A stretch of 64,000 bases of DNA from contig CAWHEG010000031.1 in the NCBI GenBank assembly GCA_963828405.1, positions 310,001 to 374,000 of the forward strand. Direction: 5' to 3'. The stretch comes from JANMJD01 sp963828405 (GTDB taxonomy: Bacteria; Actinomycetota; Acidimicrobiia; Acidimicrobiales; Ilumatobacteraceae). Below, piece by piece: positions 43,614-53,900 of the stretch. A program made the position numbers and the translations under genes. Position 1 is the stretch's first letter; the number at the start of each line of letters is the position of its first letter. The notes below the pieces were generated by a model. That model did not search any database, was not told the DNA's origin, and saw only the letters and a program-made list of their open reading frames with translations.

Positions 43614-44771
43614 TCAGCGGGCGGGGAGCCGGCCCGAGCGCAGGGTGATCGGGATCCCGCCGTTCGACGTCACGATCGACGACGGTTCGGTGAGCGTGAC
43701 CCGCAGCGGCGGGCTGGTCTCGCTGTTCACGAAGGCCAGACGCCAACCGGCGAACCTGGCGGTCAGCACGTCGGCGAAGCGGTCGTAGAGGTTGCGCAGG
43801 TCGTCGTCACCGACGCGGTGGCCGTACGGCGGGTTGGTCACCAGCCACCCCGGGCGGGTCCCGGGAGGCTCGAGCGCCGACACCGACCGACAGGCGAACG
43901 ACGTCAGGCCCTCGACCCCGGCCCGCGCCGCGTTCGCCGTGGCCGCGGCGACGGCGCCCTCATCGCGGTCCGAGCCGACGATCGTCACCGACCGGTCGAG
44001 CACGTCGGCGTCGGCCGCGGCGAGCAGGCGATCCCAGCGGGCCTGGTCGAACGTCGGCCAGTCCATGAACGCGAACCGGCGGTGCCGGCCGGGGGGCGAC
44101 CGGCGGGCGATCAGTGCCGCCTCGATGGCGATCGTTCCCGACCCGCAGAACGGGTCGACCAGCGGAGCCTTGCGATCCCATCCCGAGGCGATGATCAACG
44201 CCGCGCCGAGCGTCTCGCGCATCGGTGCCCTGCCCACCTCGGTGCGCCAGCCACGCCGGTACAACGGATCCCCCGACGTGTTCAGGCTGACCGTCACGTC
44301 GTTGTCGACGATCCGCACGAAGAGCTCGTTGACCGGCTCCTCGGCCGGGGTGTCGGGCCGGTGGGGGACGACCTCGAGCACCCGCTCGGCCACGGCGTCG
44401 GTGTGGAACAGCTTCGACCCCGACGACGTGACCGAAACCCGTAGACCGCGGTCGGGCGGGATCCACGCAGCCCAGTCGAGGGCTCGCAGCACCCGTTGCA
44501 ACGAGTCGAACCGCTCCGCCTCGAAACGGGCGACGCGCACCAGGATGCGGGTGGCCGTGCGGATGTGCAGGTTGAGCCCCCACATCTGGGGCCACGTGGC
44601 CGAGCAGGCGATCCCCCCGTGGAGCGCCTTGGGATTGGCGACACCAAGACGGGCGACCTCGGCCAGGGTGAGCGGCTCCAGTCCCGGGGTGCACACCACG
44701 AACACCTGCACGCGCTCGGCGGCCGCCGACCTGGAGCCGGGGCGGCGGGTACCCGGGCGGGGTGCGCTCAC
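43614..44771 (-). CDS. THUMP-domain class I RNA methyltransferase (RlmL/YcbY-like), copy 2
   Basis: 385 residues from GTG 44771, which overlaps the tsaD stop (GTGA). THUMP-like domain about 20-160; SAM motif LVDPFCGSGTIAIEAAL; catalytic VTNPPYGHRV; C-terminus SNGGIPITLRSGRLPAR. This is most likely the parent copy, since it lies in the intact tsaD operon. It probably methylates 23S rRNA guanine; the target position is not shown by sequence. Confidence 0.88.
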   Translation of the reverse strand: MSAPRPGTRRPGSRSAAAERVQVFVVCTPGLEPLTLAEVARLGVANPKALHGGIACSATWPQMWGLNLHIRTATRILVRVARFEAERFDSLQRVLRALDWAAWIPPDRGLRVSVTSSGSKLFHTDAVAERVLEVVPHRPDTPAEEPVNELFVRIVDNDVTVSLNTSGDPLYRRGWRTEVGRAPMRETLGAALIIASGWDRKAPLVDPFCGSGTIAIEAALIARRSPPGRHRRFAFMDWPTFDQARWDRLLAAADADVLDRSVTIVGSDRDEGAVAAATANAARAGVEGLTSFACRSVSALEPPGTRPGWLVTNPPYGHRVGDDDLRNLYDRFADVLTARFAGWRLAFVNSETSPPLRVTLTEPSSIVTSNGGIPITLRSGRLPAR

Positions 44772-45814
44772 GAGAAGTTCAACCGCAGACCGGGGTAGGC
44801 GCCGGAGTCGAGCGAGGTCGGCCCGTCCGAGCGCAGCCGGTGCCAACCCGCCGCGGCGATCATCGCCGCGTTGTCGGTGCACATCGACCGGCTGGGCAGG
44901 AAGCCGCGGATCCCGTCGGTGGTGCAGGCGGTGAGGAACTCCTCGCGCAGCAGCGAGTTCGCCGCCACCCCGCCGCCGAGCACCAGTCCCCGTGCCCCCA
45001 CCGCGGTGGCGGCACGACGGGCCTTGGTCACGAGCACGTCGACGACGGCCTGCTGGAACGAGGCGGCGACGTCCTGCGTCGAGACGTTCGGGTTGGCCCG
45101 GATGTAGTTGATCACCGACGTCTTCAGCCCGCTGAACGAGAAGTCGAGACCGTCGTGGAGCATCGCCCGGGGGAAGTTGATCGACTTGGGGTCGCCGTCG
45201 ACGGCGACCCGGTCGACGGCCGGCCCACCGGGGTAGCCGAGACCGAGGAAGCGGGCCACCTTGTCGAACGCCTCGCCCGCCGCATCGTCGATCGTCTGGC
45301 CGAGCAGGCGGTAGTCGCCGTGCCCGCGCATCTCGATCAGCATCGTGTGCCCTCCCGAGACGAGCAACACGACGAGCGGGAGCTCCAGCGAGGGATCCTC
45401 GAGGAAGGCGGCGTAGAGGTGGGCCTCCATGTGGTTGACCCCGATGAAGGGCACGTCCCAGGCCAGGGCGAGGGCCTTGGCGGCCGAGACCCCGACGAGC
45501 AGCGCCCCGATCAATCCGGGCCCGACGGTGGCGGCCACCGCGTCGATGCGCGATTCGTCGACGCCCCCCTCGACGATCGCCCGGGCGACGACCGGGTTGA
45601 GCAGTTCGAGATGGGCACGGCTGGCGATCTCGGGCACGACGCCGCCGTACTGGGCGTGCAGGTCGACCTGGGTGGAGACCACCGAGGAGAGCACGTCAAA
45701 GCCCCCCATCACCAGCGCGGCGGCCGTCTCGTCGCAGCTCGTCTCGATGCCCAGCACGAGGGTCGACTCGTCGACCGCGGCTGCGGCCGGGGCGGTGGCC
45801 GTCGCGTCGGGCAT
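44768..45814 (-). CDS. tsaD: tRNA N6-threonylcarbamoyladenosine transferase subunit TsaD
   Basis: Transfers the threonylcarbamoyl group to A37 of ANN-decoding tRNAs, with TsaB and TsaE. 348 residues. Marks: LGIETSCDETAAALV, VNHMEAHLYAAF (metal ligands), LLVSGGHTMLIEM, FSFSGLKTSVINYI, GGGVAANSLLREEF. ATG 45814 overlaps the rimI stop (ATGA). Intact and the parent of the two fragments at 21.6 and 33.9 kb. Confidence 0.97.
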   Translation of the reverse strand: MPDATATAPAAAAVDESTLVLGIETSCDETAAALVMGGFDVLSSVVSTQVDLHAQYGGVVPEIASRAHLELLNPVVARAIVEGGVDESRIDAVAATVGPGLIGALLVGVSAAKALALAWDVPFIGVNHMEAHLYAAFLEDPSLELPLVVLLVSGGHTMLIEMRGHGDYRLLGQTIDDAAGEAFDKVARFLGLGYPGGPAVDRVAVDGDPKSINFPRAMLHDGLDFSFSGLKTSVINYIRANPNVSTQDVAASFQQAVVDVLVTKARRAATAVGARGLVLGGGVAANSLLREEFLTACTTDGIRGFLPSRSMCTDNAAMIAAAGWHRLRSDGPTSLDSGAYPGLRLNFS

Positions 45815-46437
45815 CACGCCTGCCCCAGCCGGGCCCAGAAGTCGCGCATCCGTTCGGCGTACTCCGGGTCGTCGACCCCGTGGCACCACATGATCATCGC
45901 GTCCTCGACGTTCTCGTAGTACTTCGGCCGGATCCCGGCCGTGGCGAAGCCGAAGCCCTCGTACAACCGCTGGGCAGCCACGTTGCTCACCCGAACCTCG
46001 AGCGAGACGGCCCGCACCCCGCGGGCACGGGCCTCGCCGAGGAGCTCGAGCATCAAACGGGTGCCGACCCCCGACCGGTGGGCCGCCGGGTCGACGGCGA
46101 TGTTGGTGATGTGGGCCTCGTCGAGGGTGAACAGCATCCCGGCGTAGCCGACGAGCCGGCCGTCGGCACGGGCGACGACGTAGTGACGGTCGCCGCCCGC
46201 CATGCCGTCGATCTCGGTCTGGAAGATGCCGAGCGTCCATGGTCGAGGGTAGACCTGGTGCTCGATCGCCTGGATCGCGCGCACGTGCCGGCGACGCATC
46301 GTCTCGACGGCGACCTGACCGCCGCGCACCCCTCCCGGGGCCGATGCACGGCGGGTGATCGCGCCCCGGCTGATCCCCCCGGCGGCCGAGGGCGCCCGCT
46401 CGCCGCGACGTTCGAACAGCCACGACACCAGGCTCAC
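45814..46437 (-). CDS. rimI: Ribosomal-protein-alanine N-acetyltransferase
   Basis: GNAT acetyltransferase, 207 residues. The core (from about residue 45) has MRRRHVRAIQAIEHQVYPRP, the acetyl-CoA loop VDPAAHRSGVGTRLMLELL and SLEVRVSNVAAQRLYEGFGF. The first ~45 residues are a basic, low-complexity extension not usual in RimI. It overlaps tsaB by 4 bp and tsaD by 3 bp. Placement between tsaB and tsaD is typical of actinobacteria. Confidence 0.9.
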   Translation of the reverse strand: MSLVSWLFERRGERAPSAAGGISRGAITRRASAPGGVRGGQVAVETMRRRHVRAIQAIEHQVYPRPWTLGIFQTEIDGMAGGDRHYVVARADGRLVGYAGMLFTLDEAHITNIAVDPAAHRSGVGTRLMLELLGEARARGVRAVSLEVRVSNVAAQRLYEGFGFATAGIRPKYYENVEDAMIMWCHGVDDPEYAERMRDFWARLGQA

Positions 46438-47135
46438 GACGCGCCCGCCCGCATCGACCAGTTGATCTGGGCGTCGGGCTTGCGCAGGTACAGCGGCTGC
46501 AGCTCCCACGGGTTGACCCACTCCTCGCGCAGCGCCCGGGCATGGGCGAGCTGCACCAGGGGAGCGGCCGACGGGTGGCTCAACCACTGCTCGGCGAACT
46601 CGACCCGCAGCGTCTCGGTGATCTCGTCGCGGTAGCGCAATGCGCCGTCGCCGACGCAGATGGCGTCCTGCCGGCGGGCGAGCAGGTCGGCGATCAGATC
46701 GTCGGGGCGACCGGCGCGCGGCTCCGACACCCGTTGGACGCCGCCGGGCACCTGGCGGTAGAAGGCGTAGTAGACCTCGCCGCGACGGGCGTCGACCATC
46801 GCCGCGATCACCCGGTCGGTGTGGCGCAGCGGGAAGGCGAGCAGGTCGAGGCTCGACACCCCGATCATCGGCACGCGCAGCGCCTGGGCGAACGCCTTGG
46901 CCGCGGCGATGCCCACCCGCATCCCCGTGAACAGGCCGGGGCCGATGTCGACGGCGATGCACCCGATCTCGGCCAGGGCGATGTCGGCCTGGCGACAGAC
47001 GAACTCGATGGCAGGCACGAGCGTCTCGGCGTGACGGCGGCCGCGGTTGATCTCGAACAGTCCGATCACCCCCTCGTGCCCCCCGATGGCCACACTGACC
47101 TGCTCGGTCGCCGTCTCGATGCCGAGGATCAGCAC
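46434..47135 (-). CDS. tsaB: t6A biosynthesis subunit TsaB
   Basis: Pseudo-enzyme partner of TsaD; 233 residues from GTG 47135. LGIETATEQVSVAIGGHEG at the start, VDIGPGLFTGMRVGIAAAKA and ARRGEVYYAFYR in the middle. It overlaps tsaE by 7 bp and rimI by 4 bp. Confidence 0.95.
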   Translation of the reverse strand: MLILGIETATEQVSVAIGGHEGVIGLFEINRGRRHAETLVPAIEFVCRQADIALAEIGCIAVDIGPGLFTGMRVGIAAAKAFAQALRVPMIGVSSLDLLAFPLRHTDRVIAAMVDARRGEVYYAFYRQVPGGVQRVSEPRAGRPDDLIADLLARRQDAICVGDGALRYRDEITETLRVEFAEQWLSHPSAAPLVQLAHARALREEWVNPWELQPLYLRKPDAQINWSMRAGAS

Positions 47136-47620
47136 GACGCCCCCCACTCGGCGAGCGCGCTGCGCAGCCGCTCCCAACGACCGGCCCAGGCCGCGCCGAC
47201 CGCGCGGAGCTGGATGGCCCGCGACTCGAGCTCGTCGGGATCGGCGACCGCCAGACGAATCTCGAGATGGTCGCCGAGCACGCCGGCGACGGCGTCGCCC
47301 CATTCGACGAGCACGATGCCATCGGACTCGAGCAGTTCGCCGAGGGCGAGGTCGGCCACCTCGCCCATCCGCTCCAGGCGGTAGACGTCGGCGTGGTGCA
47401 GCGTCACCGAGGCGGTCGCGTAGCTGTGCACGAGGGTGAAGGTCGGGCTGGTGATCGGCTCGACGACCCCCAACGCACGGCCGAACCCCTGGGCGAAGGC
47501 CGTCTTGCCGGCGCCCATCTCGCCGGCGAGCACGAGCAGGTCACCGGCGCGGCACACCCCGGCGACGGCCGCCGCGATGGCGGCCGTCATCTCCGGTGAC
47601 GTCGAGGCGAGGGTGATCAC
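47129..47620 (-). CDS. tsaE: t6A biosynthesis ATPase TsaE
   Basis: 163 residues from GTG 47620. Walker A in LAGEMGAGKTAFAQGFGRAL, TSPTFTLVHSY and the HADVYRLERMGE and IVLVEWGD motifs are diagnostic. It has 18 bases between alr and its start. Part of the tsaE-tsaB-rimI-tsaD coupled group. Confidence 0.95.
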   Translation of the reverse strand: MITLASTSPEMTAAIAAAVAGVCRAGDLLVLAGEMGAGKTAFAQGFGRALGVVEPITSPTFTLVHSYATASVTLHHADVYRLERMGEVADLALGELLESDGIVLVEWGDAVAGVLGDHLEIRLAVADPDELESRAIQLRAVGAAWAGRWERLRSALAEWGASC

Positions 47621-47637
47621 GGTCAAGGGGTTCGATG

Positions 47638-48843
47638 TTACTGACGACCACCACCGCGATGGTGACGACGGGCGATCCGGCGCGAGATGCCGCAGGTGAT
47701 CTCGTAGCCGATCGTGCCGACGCGTTCGGCCCACTCCTCGGCCCGGATCTCGTCGGCGCCCTGCCGGCCAAGGAGCACGACCTCGTCGCCGACCTGGGCC
47801 TGCGGGCCGATCTCGATCATCAGCTGGTCCATCGTCACGGTCCCGAGCATGCGGCACCTGGCGCCACCGATCAGCACCTCGCCCCCGCAGGCCGACAGCG
47901 CCCGTGGCACACCGTCGGCGTAGCCGATGGGCACCGTGGCCACACGCGTCGGACCGGAGGCGACGAAGCGCAGGCCATAGGACACACCCTCGCCGCGATC
48001 GATCCACCGCACGTGGCCGATCCTCGCCTTGAGCGACATCGCCGGACGCAATCGGGCCAGGAGATCGGCGTGATCGGCGGCCAACCCGGGTCCGGGGCTG
48101 ATCCCGTAGAGGGCGATGCCGGCGCGGACCAGTGAGTGGCGGGCGGCCGGCAGGGCGATCGCCCCGGCCGAGTTGGCGGCGTGGACGACCAGCTCGATCC
48201 CCGTGGAGGGGGTGCCCGCGCCATCCGGCGTCCCTCGCGTGTGGCCGAGCGCGCCGATGGCCGAGAGGACCTCGTCGAACAGGGCGAGCTGAACGGCGTT
48301 GGCCGGGTGCTCGGGGACGTCGGCCACGGCCAGGTGGGTGAAGATGCCGATGAGCCGGAGCTCCGGCGTGGATCGCACCTCGGCGAACAGCCCGGCCGCG
48401 TCGGCGGGCGCCGCCCCGACCCGGTGCATCCCCGTGTCGATCTTGAGGTGGACGCCGCAGCCTGGCCGGGCCCGGCGGTCGGCCGCCGATCGGAGCGCTT
48501 CGATGCCCTCGTGGGTGTACACGGTGGCGGTCAGGCCGTGCTCGACGAGGTCGTCGAGCTCCGCCGGCGGCTGTTGCGACAGCACGAGGATCGGGGAGGT
48601 GATCCCGCCGCGGCGGAGCTCCACGCCCTCCTGCACCAGGGCGACGCACAGACCGGTGGCCCCGGCGTCGAGCGCCGCCCGGGCGACCGGGAGGGCACCG
48701 TGGCCGTACGCATCCGCCTTCACGACGGCCCAGACGGCGGCAGGCGAGGCGACCTGGCGGAGGACTCCGACGTTGTGGGCGACCGCCTCGAGATCGATCT
48801 CGGCCCATGCCCAGCGACCGGACGTCCCGCCCACCGGGTTCAC
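47638..48843 (-). CDS. alr: Alanine racemase
   Basis: Makes D-alanine for peptidoglycan. 401 residues. PLP lysine in WAVVKADAYGHGALPVA; the catalytic tyrosine domain includes RAGIALYGISPGP; LKIDTGMHRVG and GTVTMDQLM are typical. GTG 48843 overlaps the NAD(P)HX gene stop. Codon use and context agree with a housekeeping gene. Confidence 0.96.
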   Translation of the reverse strand: MNPVGGTSGRWAWAEIDLEAVAHNVGVLRQVASPAAVWAVVKADAYGHGALPVARAALDAGATGLCVALVQEGVELRRGGITSPILVLSQQPPAELDDLVEHGLTATVYTHEGIEALRSAADRRARPGCGVHLKIDTGMHRVGAAPADAAGLFAEVRSTPELRLIGIFTHLAVADVPEHPANAVQLALFDEVLSAIGALGHTRGTPDGAGTPSTGIELVVHAANSAGAIALPAARHSLVRAGIALYGISPGPGLAADHADLLARLRPAMSLKARIGHVRWIDRGEGVSYGLRFVASGPTRVATVPIGYADGVPRALSACGGEVLIGGARCRMLGTVTMDQLMIEIGPQAQVGDEVVLLGRQGADEIRAEEWAERVGTIGYEITCGISRRIARRHHRGGGRQ

Positions 48844-50210
48844 CCGAAGGCGTCCAGGACCTGGGGGATGAGCGCCGGCAGGTCGCCGGCCACCATCCCC
48901 CGCCGGGGGCCTCGGCGGGCCGCCTGACCGTGGATCCACGCCCCGGCCGCGGCGGCCTCGAACCCCGGGACCCCCTGGGCCACGAGCGCGGCGATGATCC
49001 CGGCGAGCACGTCGCCGGTGCCCGCCGTGGCCAGGCGTTCGTCGCCGGCGGTGACCACCAGGACCCGGCCGTCGGGGTCGGCGACGACCGTCGCCGGGCC
49101 CTTGAGGGCGACGATCGCCGTCGTCCGTGCGGCGAGCCGCCGGGCCGCGGCGATGCGGTCGGGCCCCACCCGCTCGCCGGCCAGCAGGGCGTACTCGCCG
49201 TCGTGCGGGGTGAGCACGGTTGCCGCCGCGCGTCCGGCCAGCGTCGCCCTCGGCCCGTCGCTGCTCCAGGCGAGGGCGAACAAGCCGTCGGCATCGACGA
49301 CGACCGGCATCGACGAACGCTTGACCACGTCGCGCACCGACAGCGAGGTGCTGTCGGCCCGGCCGAGGCCCGGTCCGACCAGCAGGCAGTGGAACCGGTC
49401 GACGTTGTCGAGCACCTCGCCCGCCCAGCCGTGGGAGGGCAACGGCTTGCCGACGACCTCGGCCGGGGCGCCGGCGTCGGAGGCGATCCCGGGGCTCGAC
49501 AACCGGACCATGCCCGCTCCCGTGCGCTGGGCGGCCGCTGCGGCGAGATGGGCGGCGCCGAGCATCCCGGCATTGCCGGCGATGACCCACACCGCCGAGC
49601 GCCACTTGTGGGCGTCGGCCGAGCGGGCCGGCAGCCAGCCGGCGACGTCGGCGTGCTGCACGAGGTGGGCCTCGGCGCCCGAGACGTCGAGACCGATGTC
49701 GGCCAGCTCCAACTGGCCGGCGAGCACGCTGCCCGGCGGGAGGAGCAGACCCGGCTTGAGGGCGGCGAAGGTGATCGTCCGATCGGCGTGGCGGACGCCG
49801 GCCCCGGCCGCCCCGGTCAGCCCGTCCACCCCCGACGGGATGTCGACGGCGAGCACGGGGGCCCCGTTCGGGTCGGGGGAGGCCCACGACCCGCGGAAAC
49901 CGGTGCCGTAGGCGGCGTCGATCACCAGGTCGGACGGCGGGAGCACGGCCGGGGCGTCGGCGGCGGCGATCACCAGCACCCGGACGCCGCGTTCGCTCAA
50001 CCGGCGGGCCGCGGCGCGCCCGTCGGCACCGTTGTTCCCCGGTCCGGCGACGACCACGACGACCCGGCCGTAGGCGCCGCCGAGCATCCGCAGCGCGGCT
50101 CGGGCGACGGCCGCGCCGGCCAGCTCCACCAACGCCTCCAACGCGCCGGGCCGGGTCGTTGCCGCGTGGTCGATCGCCCGCATCTGCTCAGGGGTGACGA
50201 TCGGCAGCAC
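48840..50210 (-). CDS. Bifunctional NAD(P)H-hydrate epimerase/dehydratase
   Basis: 456 residues from GTG 50210. The N-terminal YjeF_N domain (VVVVAGPGNNGADGRAAARR, DIPSGVDGLTG) epimerises damaged NAD(P)HX; the C-terminal carbohydrate-kinase-like domain (GNAGMLGAAHLAAAAAQRTG, LTPHDGEYALLAGERV, TAGTGDVLAGIIAAL) is the ATP/ADP-dependent dehydratase. Usual size of the Nnr fusion. The start is set near MRAIDHAATTRPG; upstream the reading frame is open but not convincing. Confidence 0.93.
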   Translation of the reverse strand: MLPIVTPEQMRAIDHAATTRPGALEALVELAGAAVARAALRMLGGAYGRVVVVVAGPGNNGADGRAAARRLSERGVRVLVIAAADAPAVLPPSDLVIDAAYGTGFRGSWASPDPNGAPVLAVDIPSGVDGLTGAAGAGVRHADRTITFAALKPGLLLPPGSVLAGQLELADIGLDVSGAEAHLVQHADVAGWLPARSADAHKWRSAVWVIAGNAGMLGAAHLAAAAAQRTGAGMVRLSSPGIASDAGAPAEVVGKPLPSHGWAGEVLDNVDRFHCLLVGPGLGRADSTSLSVRDVVKRSSMPVVVDADGLFALAWSSDGPRATLAGRAAATVLTPHDGEYALLAGERVGPDRIAAARRLAARTTAIVALKGPATVVADPDGRVLVVTAGDERLATAGTGDVLAGIIAALVAQGVPGFEAAAAGAWIHGQAARRGPRRGMVAGDLPALIPQVLDAFG

Positions 50211-50319
50211 GCCGTTGATCGTACGGGGCGACCGGCCCCCGGCTGCGGCTTCGCGCCGATCGACGGCCGTCGGGGTCGCGTCAGGGCCCGCCGTCGAGCG
50301 GGGCGGTCGACGAGGCGGC

Positions 50320-50486
50320 GAGATCGTCGTCTTCGGTTCGTTCGCCATCGCCGACACCAACATCACCCGGGCGAACGCAGCCGCGTCGGTGATCTCGTGC
50401 ATCGGCGACACCGTCAACCGGGCGGGACGCCTCGAGGCGCACACCAAAGTGGTCGAGCACTGGGTGTACAGGGAGCCGGCACTGGG
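50320..50486 (+). pseudogene. Remnant of a class III adenylate/guanylate cyclase
   Basis: On the plus strand the frame reads EIVVFGSFAIADTNITRANA and then ISCIGDTVNRAGRLEAHTKV, a strong match to the cyclase motif x-GDTVN-x-AARLE. Only about 55 residues are left, without the metal-binding aspartates, and the surrounding frames do not extend the match. It lies between acpS and the NAD(P)HX gene. Confidence 0.55.
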
Positions 50487-50515
50487 GAACACCCGCCGGT
50501 CGCCTGGACCACCGG

Positions 50516-50881
50516 TCAGAAGGCGGCGGCGACCGCCATCGCCACGGAGTCGGAGTGGGTCAGCGACAGCCGCCAGCCCGACACACCGAGATCGGCGGCG
50601 ATCTGCGCGGCGCGCCCGGTGACGTTGAGCACCGGCACCCCGCTCGGCAGCCGGGTCACCCACACCTCGTGGAACCCGAATGCGCCGAGACCGACGCCGA
50701 GCGCCTTCATCGTCGCCTCCCGGGCCGCGAAGCGGGCGGCGAGCGAGGGGACCGGATCGGCCTTGGGGGCGACGTAGTCCAGTTCCTCGGCGACGAACAA
50801 CCGCGTACGCATCGAGGGCGTACGCGCCAGCGACTCCCTGAACCGCTCGATGTCCACGGCGTCCACCCCGATCCCGATCAT
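50516..50881 (-). CDS. acpS: Holo-[acyl-carrier-protein] synthase
   Basis: Attaches 4'-phosphopantetheine to acyl carrier protein. 121 residues. GIGVDAVDIERFRESLA (metal-binding Asp) and ARFAAREATMKALGVG (catalytic Glu-x3-Lys) are diagnostic, with WRLSLTHSDSVAMA at the end. The first gene of the minus-strand run towards nnr/alr/tsa. Confidence 0.95.
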   Translation of the reverse strand: MIGIGVDAVDIERFRESLARTPSMRTRLFVAEELDYVAPKADPVPSLAARFAAREATMKALGVGLGAFGFHEVWVTRLPSGVPVLNVTGRAAQIAADLGVSGWRLSLTHSDSVAMAVAAAF

Positions 50882-50913
50882 GACCAGGTTCTTAGCACCC
50901 CCGGGGCGGCACG

Positions 50914-53900
50914 TCAGTCAGCCCGGCTCCACCGGTCGGCGATCTCCGAGATCGGCACGGTGAGCAGGTCGACGACCGGAACCGACCCGAGCAGGTCGTC
51001 GCGGAAGCTCCCCTCGGTTTCGGACACCCAGTCGACCAGCCGGTCGTAGCGGTTGTCGTAGCCCTGGAGCACGCCGCGCAGCACTCCCGGGGGCAGGAAC
51101 TCGTGGAAGCGGACGTGCAGCAGAGTCAGGCCCGTGCACTGCGACGCCTTCACCTCGGGGATCATCACGATGCTCCGTCCGTCGGCCCGGCCCCGGGCGA
51201 CGATCAGTTCCCGATGCAGGGCCACCTGGCGTTTGGTGCCCTTCAGCTGGGCGTCGCGCTCGACGCGCGAGGTGAGGTCGCGGGCGATGCCGCCGCGGTC
51301 GACGACCACGATGCGCCCGCCCGAGGCCGGATCGCCTTCGATGCGGTAGCGGGTAAAGCCGGTGACGTCGGCGATGGCCGCGTCGAGTGCGGCGAGCACC
51401 TTGAGCACGCCGTAGCTGAGCCGATCCCGACCGGCGCCGATGCCGAGCACCGCCTGGACCAACGGACGGTCGAGCACGCCCTCGTCGGAACGGGAGATTC
51501 CCACGGTGACGGTCTTGGCCTGGTGCTTGATGGCATCGACGGGACGGGTCAGCTCTTCGATCGCCCGGGTGAGGGCGATCGTCAGATCGTCGATCAGGGC
51601 GACGGGGGTGGCGATCTTGCCCGAGTCGGCCTGGTACGCCTCGAGCGGCGAATCGTCGAGGGCGTCACGCAACAGGTTCGCCAGGTGCACCGCCGTCGAC
51701 GCCTCGAGCTGGCCGTTGTAGGCGCCGGTGCGCATCGTGTCGAAGTAGACCCGCGCCGGGCCGTCGAGCCCGTGGCGCAGTTGGCGGAGCATCGCCTCGC
51801 CGGTCGGGTCGGTCTCGGCGGCCTGCTCGATCACCTCGCGCGCCTCGCGCAACGGTCGGGCCAAGGCGTCGATCGCCAGGGCGGCCTCGTAGCCGAAGAG
51901 GTGGCCGACCATCGCCGACAGCACGAAGCCCAGCGCCGAGTCGACCGACGGCACCTTGATCACCTGGACACCCGCCGAGAAGCGGTCCTCGCCGTCGGAG
52001 GCGATGACGATCGGCGCCGCCTTGTGAGCCCGGTAGATCGCCACCTCCTTGGCCACGTCGTCGGCGGTGCCGCCCACCAGGCCGGCCGCGCAGACCAGGA
52101 TCAGCGGCTCGCACGACAGGTCGATGTGCTTCTTGTCCTCGGTCACGTCGCAGGCGATCGACTTGTAGCAGAGCTCGGAGAGCTTGATCCGCACCTCCTC
52201 GGCGGCGACCTTGTTCGGGCCGCTGCCGACCACGGCCCAGTAGCGCCGGTGCGGGGCGAAGCGACGGGCCGCTTCGGCGATCACCTCGCGGCGGGCGATC
52301 ACCTCGCGCATCGCCTCGGGCATCGTGCGCAGCGTCGAGAGCAGCTCGTGACGGCGGCGATCGTCACCCAGCCCGAGGAGCTCGCTGATCGCACAGGCGA
52401 GCAGCGCTCCGGCGGCAACCTGGGCGTAGAACGCCTTGGTCGACGCCACGCTCATCTCCACGTCGCGGCCGTCGGAGGTGTAGAGCACGCCGTCGGCCTT
52501 GTCGGTCAGGTCGCTGTTGCGGCGGTTGACGATGCCGATCACCAGCGCCCCCCGGCCACGGGCCAGATCGACGGTGCGGTTGGTGTCGGTGGTCGTCCCG
52601 CTCTGGCTGACGGCGATGATCAGGGTGTCGGTCATGTCGACGCGCAGTCCGAATCCCGAGAGCTCGGTTGCGGTGACCGGGTCGACGTCGAACTTCCCGC
52701 CGCACAGATCCTCGAGGATCGCCGCGGCGCTCTGCCCGGCGACGGCGGCGGTGCCCTGTCCGATGACCAGCACCCGCCTGATCGTGCCGTTCGACAGTCG
52801 CGAGACGATCTCGGGGGGCAGCGTGGCCGGCGGGAGAGCGACGCGGAGCAGGCCGTCGCGCTCGACGATCTTGCCGCGCAAGGTCTTGCGGAAGCTGTCG
52901 GGCGCCTCGCCGATCTCCTTGAGCAGGAAGTGCGGTGCGTCGCCCCGGTCGATGTCGCGCGTCGTCACCTCGGCGGTGACGATCTCCCGTTCGGCGATCG
53001 GCAGCTCCGTGCCGTCGTAGGCGAGACGGCGGATGCCTGCGAGCTCTCCTGCGCGCCCGGCGTCGAGCACGAAGATCTGGCCGCGGTTGGTGGGGTTGGA
53101 CGGCGCCGAGGGCGTCTCGCCATCGACCCGCACGTACCGGGAGGTCTCCTCCACGACGCCGTACGGCTCGCTGGCCACGACGAAGCAGTCGTCGGCCAGC
53201 CCGACGTACAGGGCCTGGCCGCTACCCCGCAGGGCGAGCATCAGCATGTCGGGACGGGCGGCCGATGCCGCCCCGATGGCCACCGAGCCCTCGAAGCTGA
53301 CCACCGAACGGCGGAAACCCTCGACCAGGTCGCCCGAGGCGACGGTGTGGCGCGAGACGAGGGCGGGGATGACCTTGGCGTCGGTGGTGATCGGACCGGG
53401 GATCGACAGCCCGTGCGCCGCCTTCAGGTCGGCGTGGTTGTCGACGTCGCCGTTGAGCGCACCGACGACGTACGGCCCACTCAGCCCGTCGAGGGACTCC
53501 TCGTGGTTGAGGGGGTGGGCGTTGGGCTCCGAGATGATCCCGACGCTGGCCCAGCGGGTGTGGGAGAGCACCGACAGGCGGGCCGTCGGCGCCTGCAGGG
53601 CGAGGTGGAGCAGGGCGTCGCCGGTGATCGCCGCACGCATCACCCGGGTGTTGTCGCCCAGCTCACCGATCTCGGCCGCCGCCTTGTAGACGAAGCTGAG
53701 CACGTTGCCGGCGGCGCGTACGGAGCCCGAGGTGAACAGCGGATCGCCGGAGCGCTCGGCGATCAACCGGGCGATCGCCGGATCGCCGGGATCGAGGCCG
53801 TGGTCCCACACGTACAGGTGGATCCCGGCCGAGTCACGACCGCGGACCTCGAGCCGGTCGAGGGCCGAGAGCGTCTGCTGCACGGCCGTGAACGCGGCCA

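Noticed and set aside
20151..45000. Defence island or prophage
   Set aside because: No phage structural genes, integrase, restriction or CRISPR genes were seen; the DUF4143-type ATPase alone is not enough.
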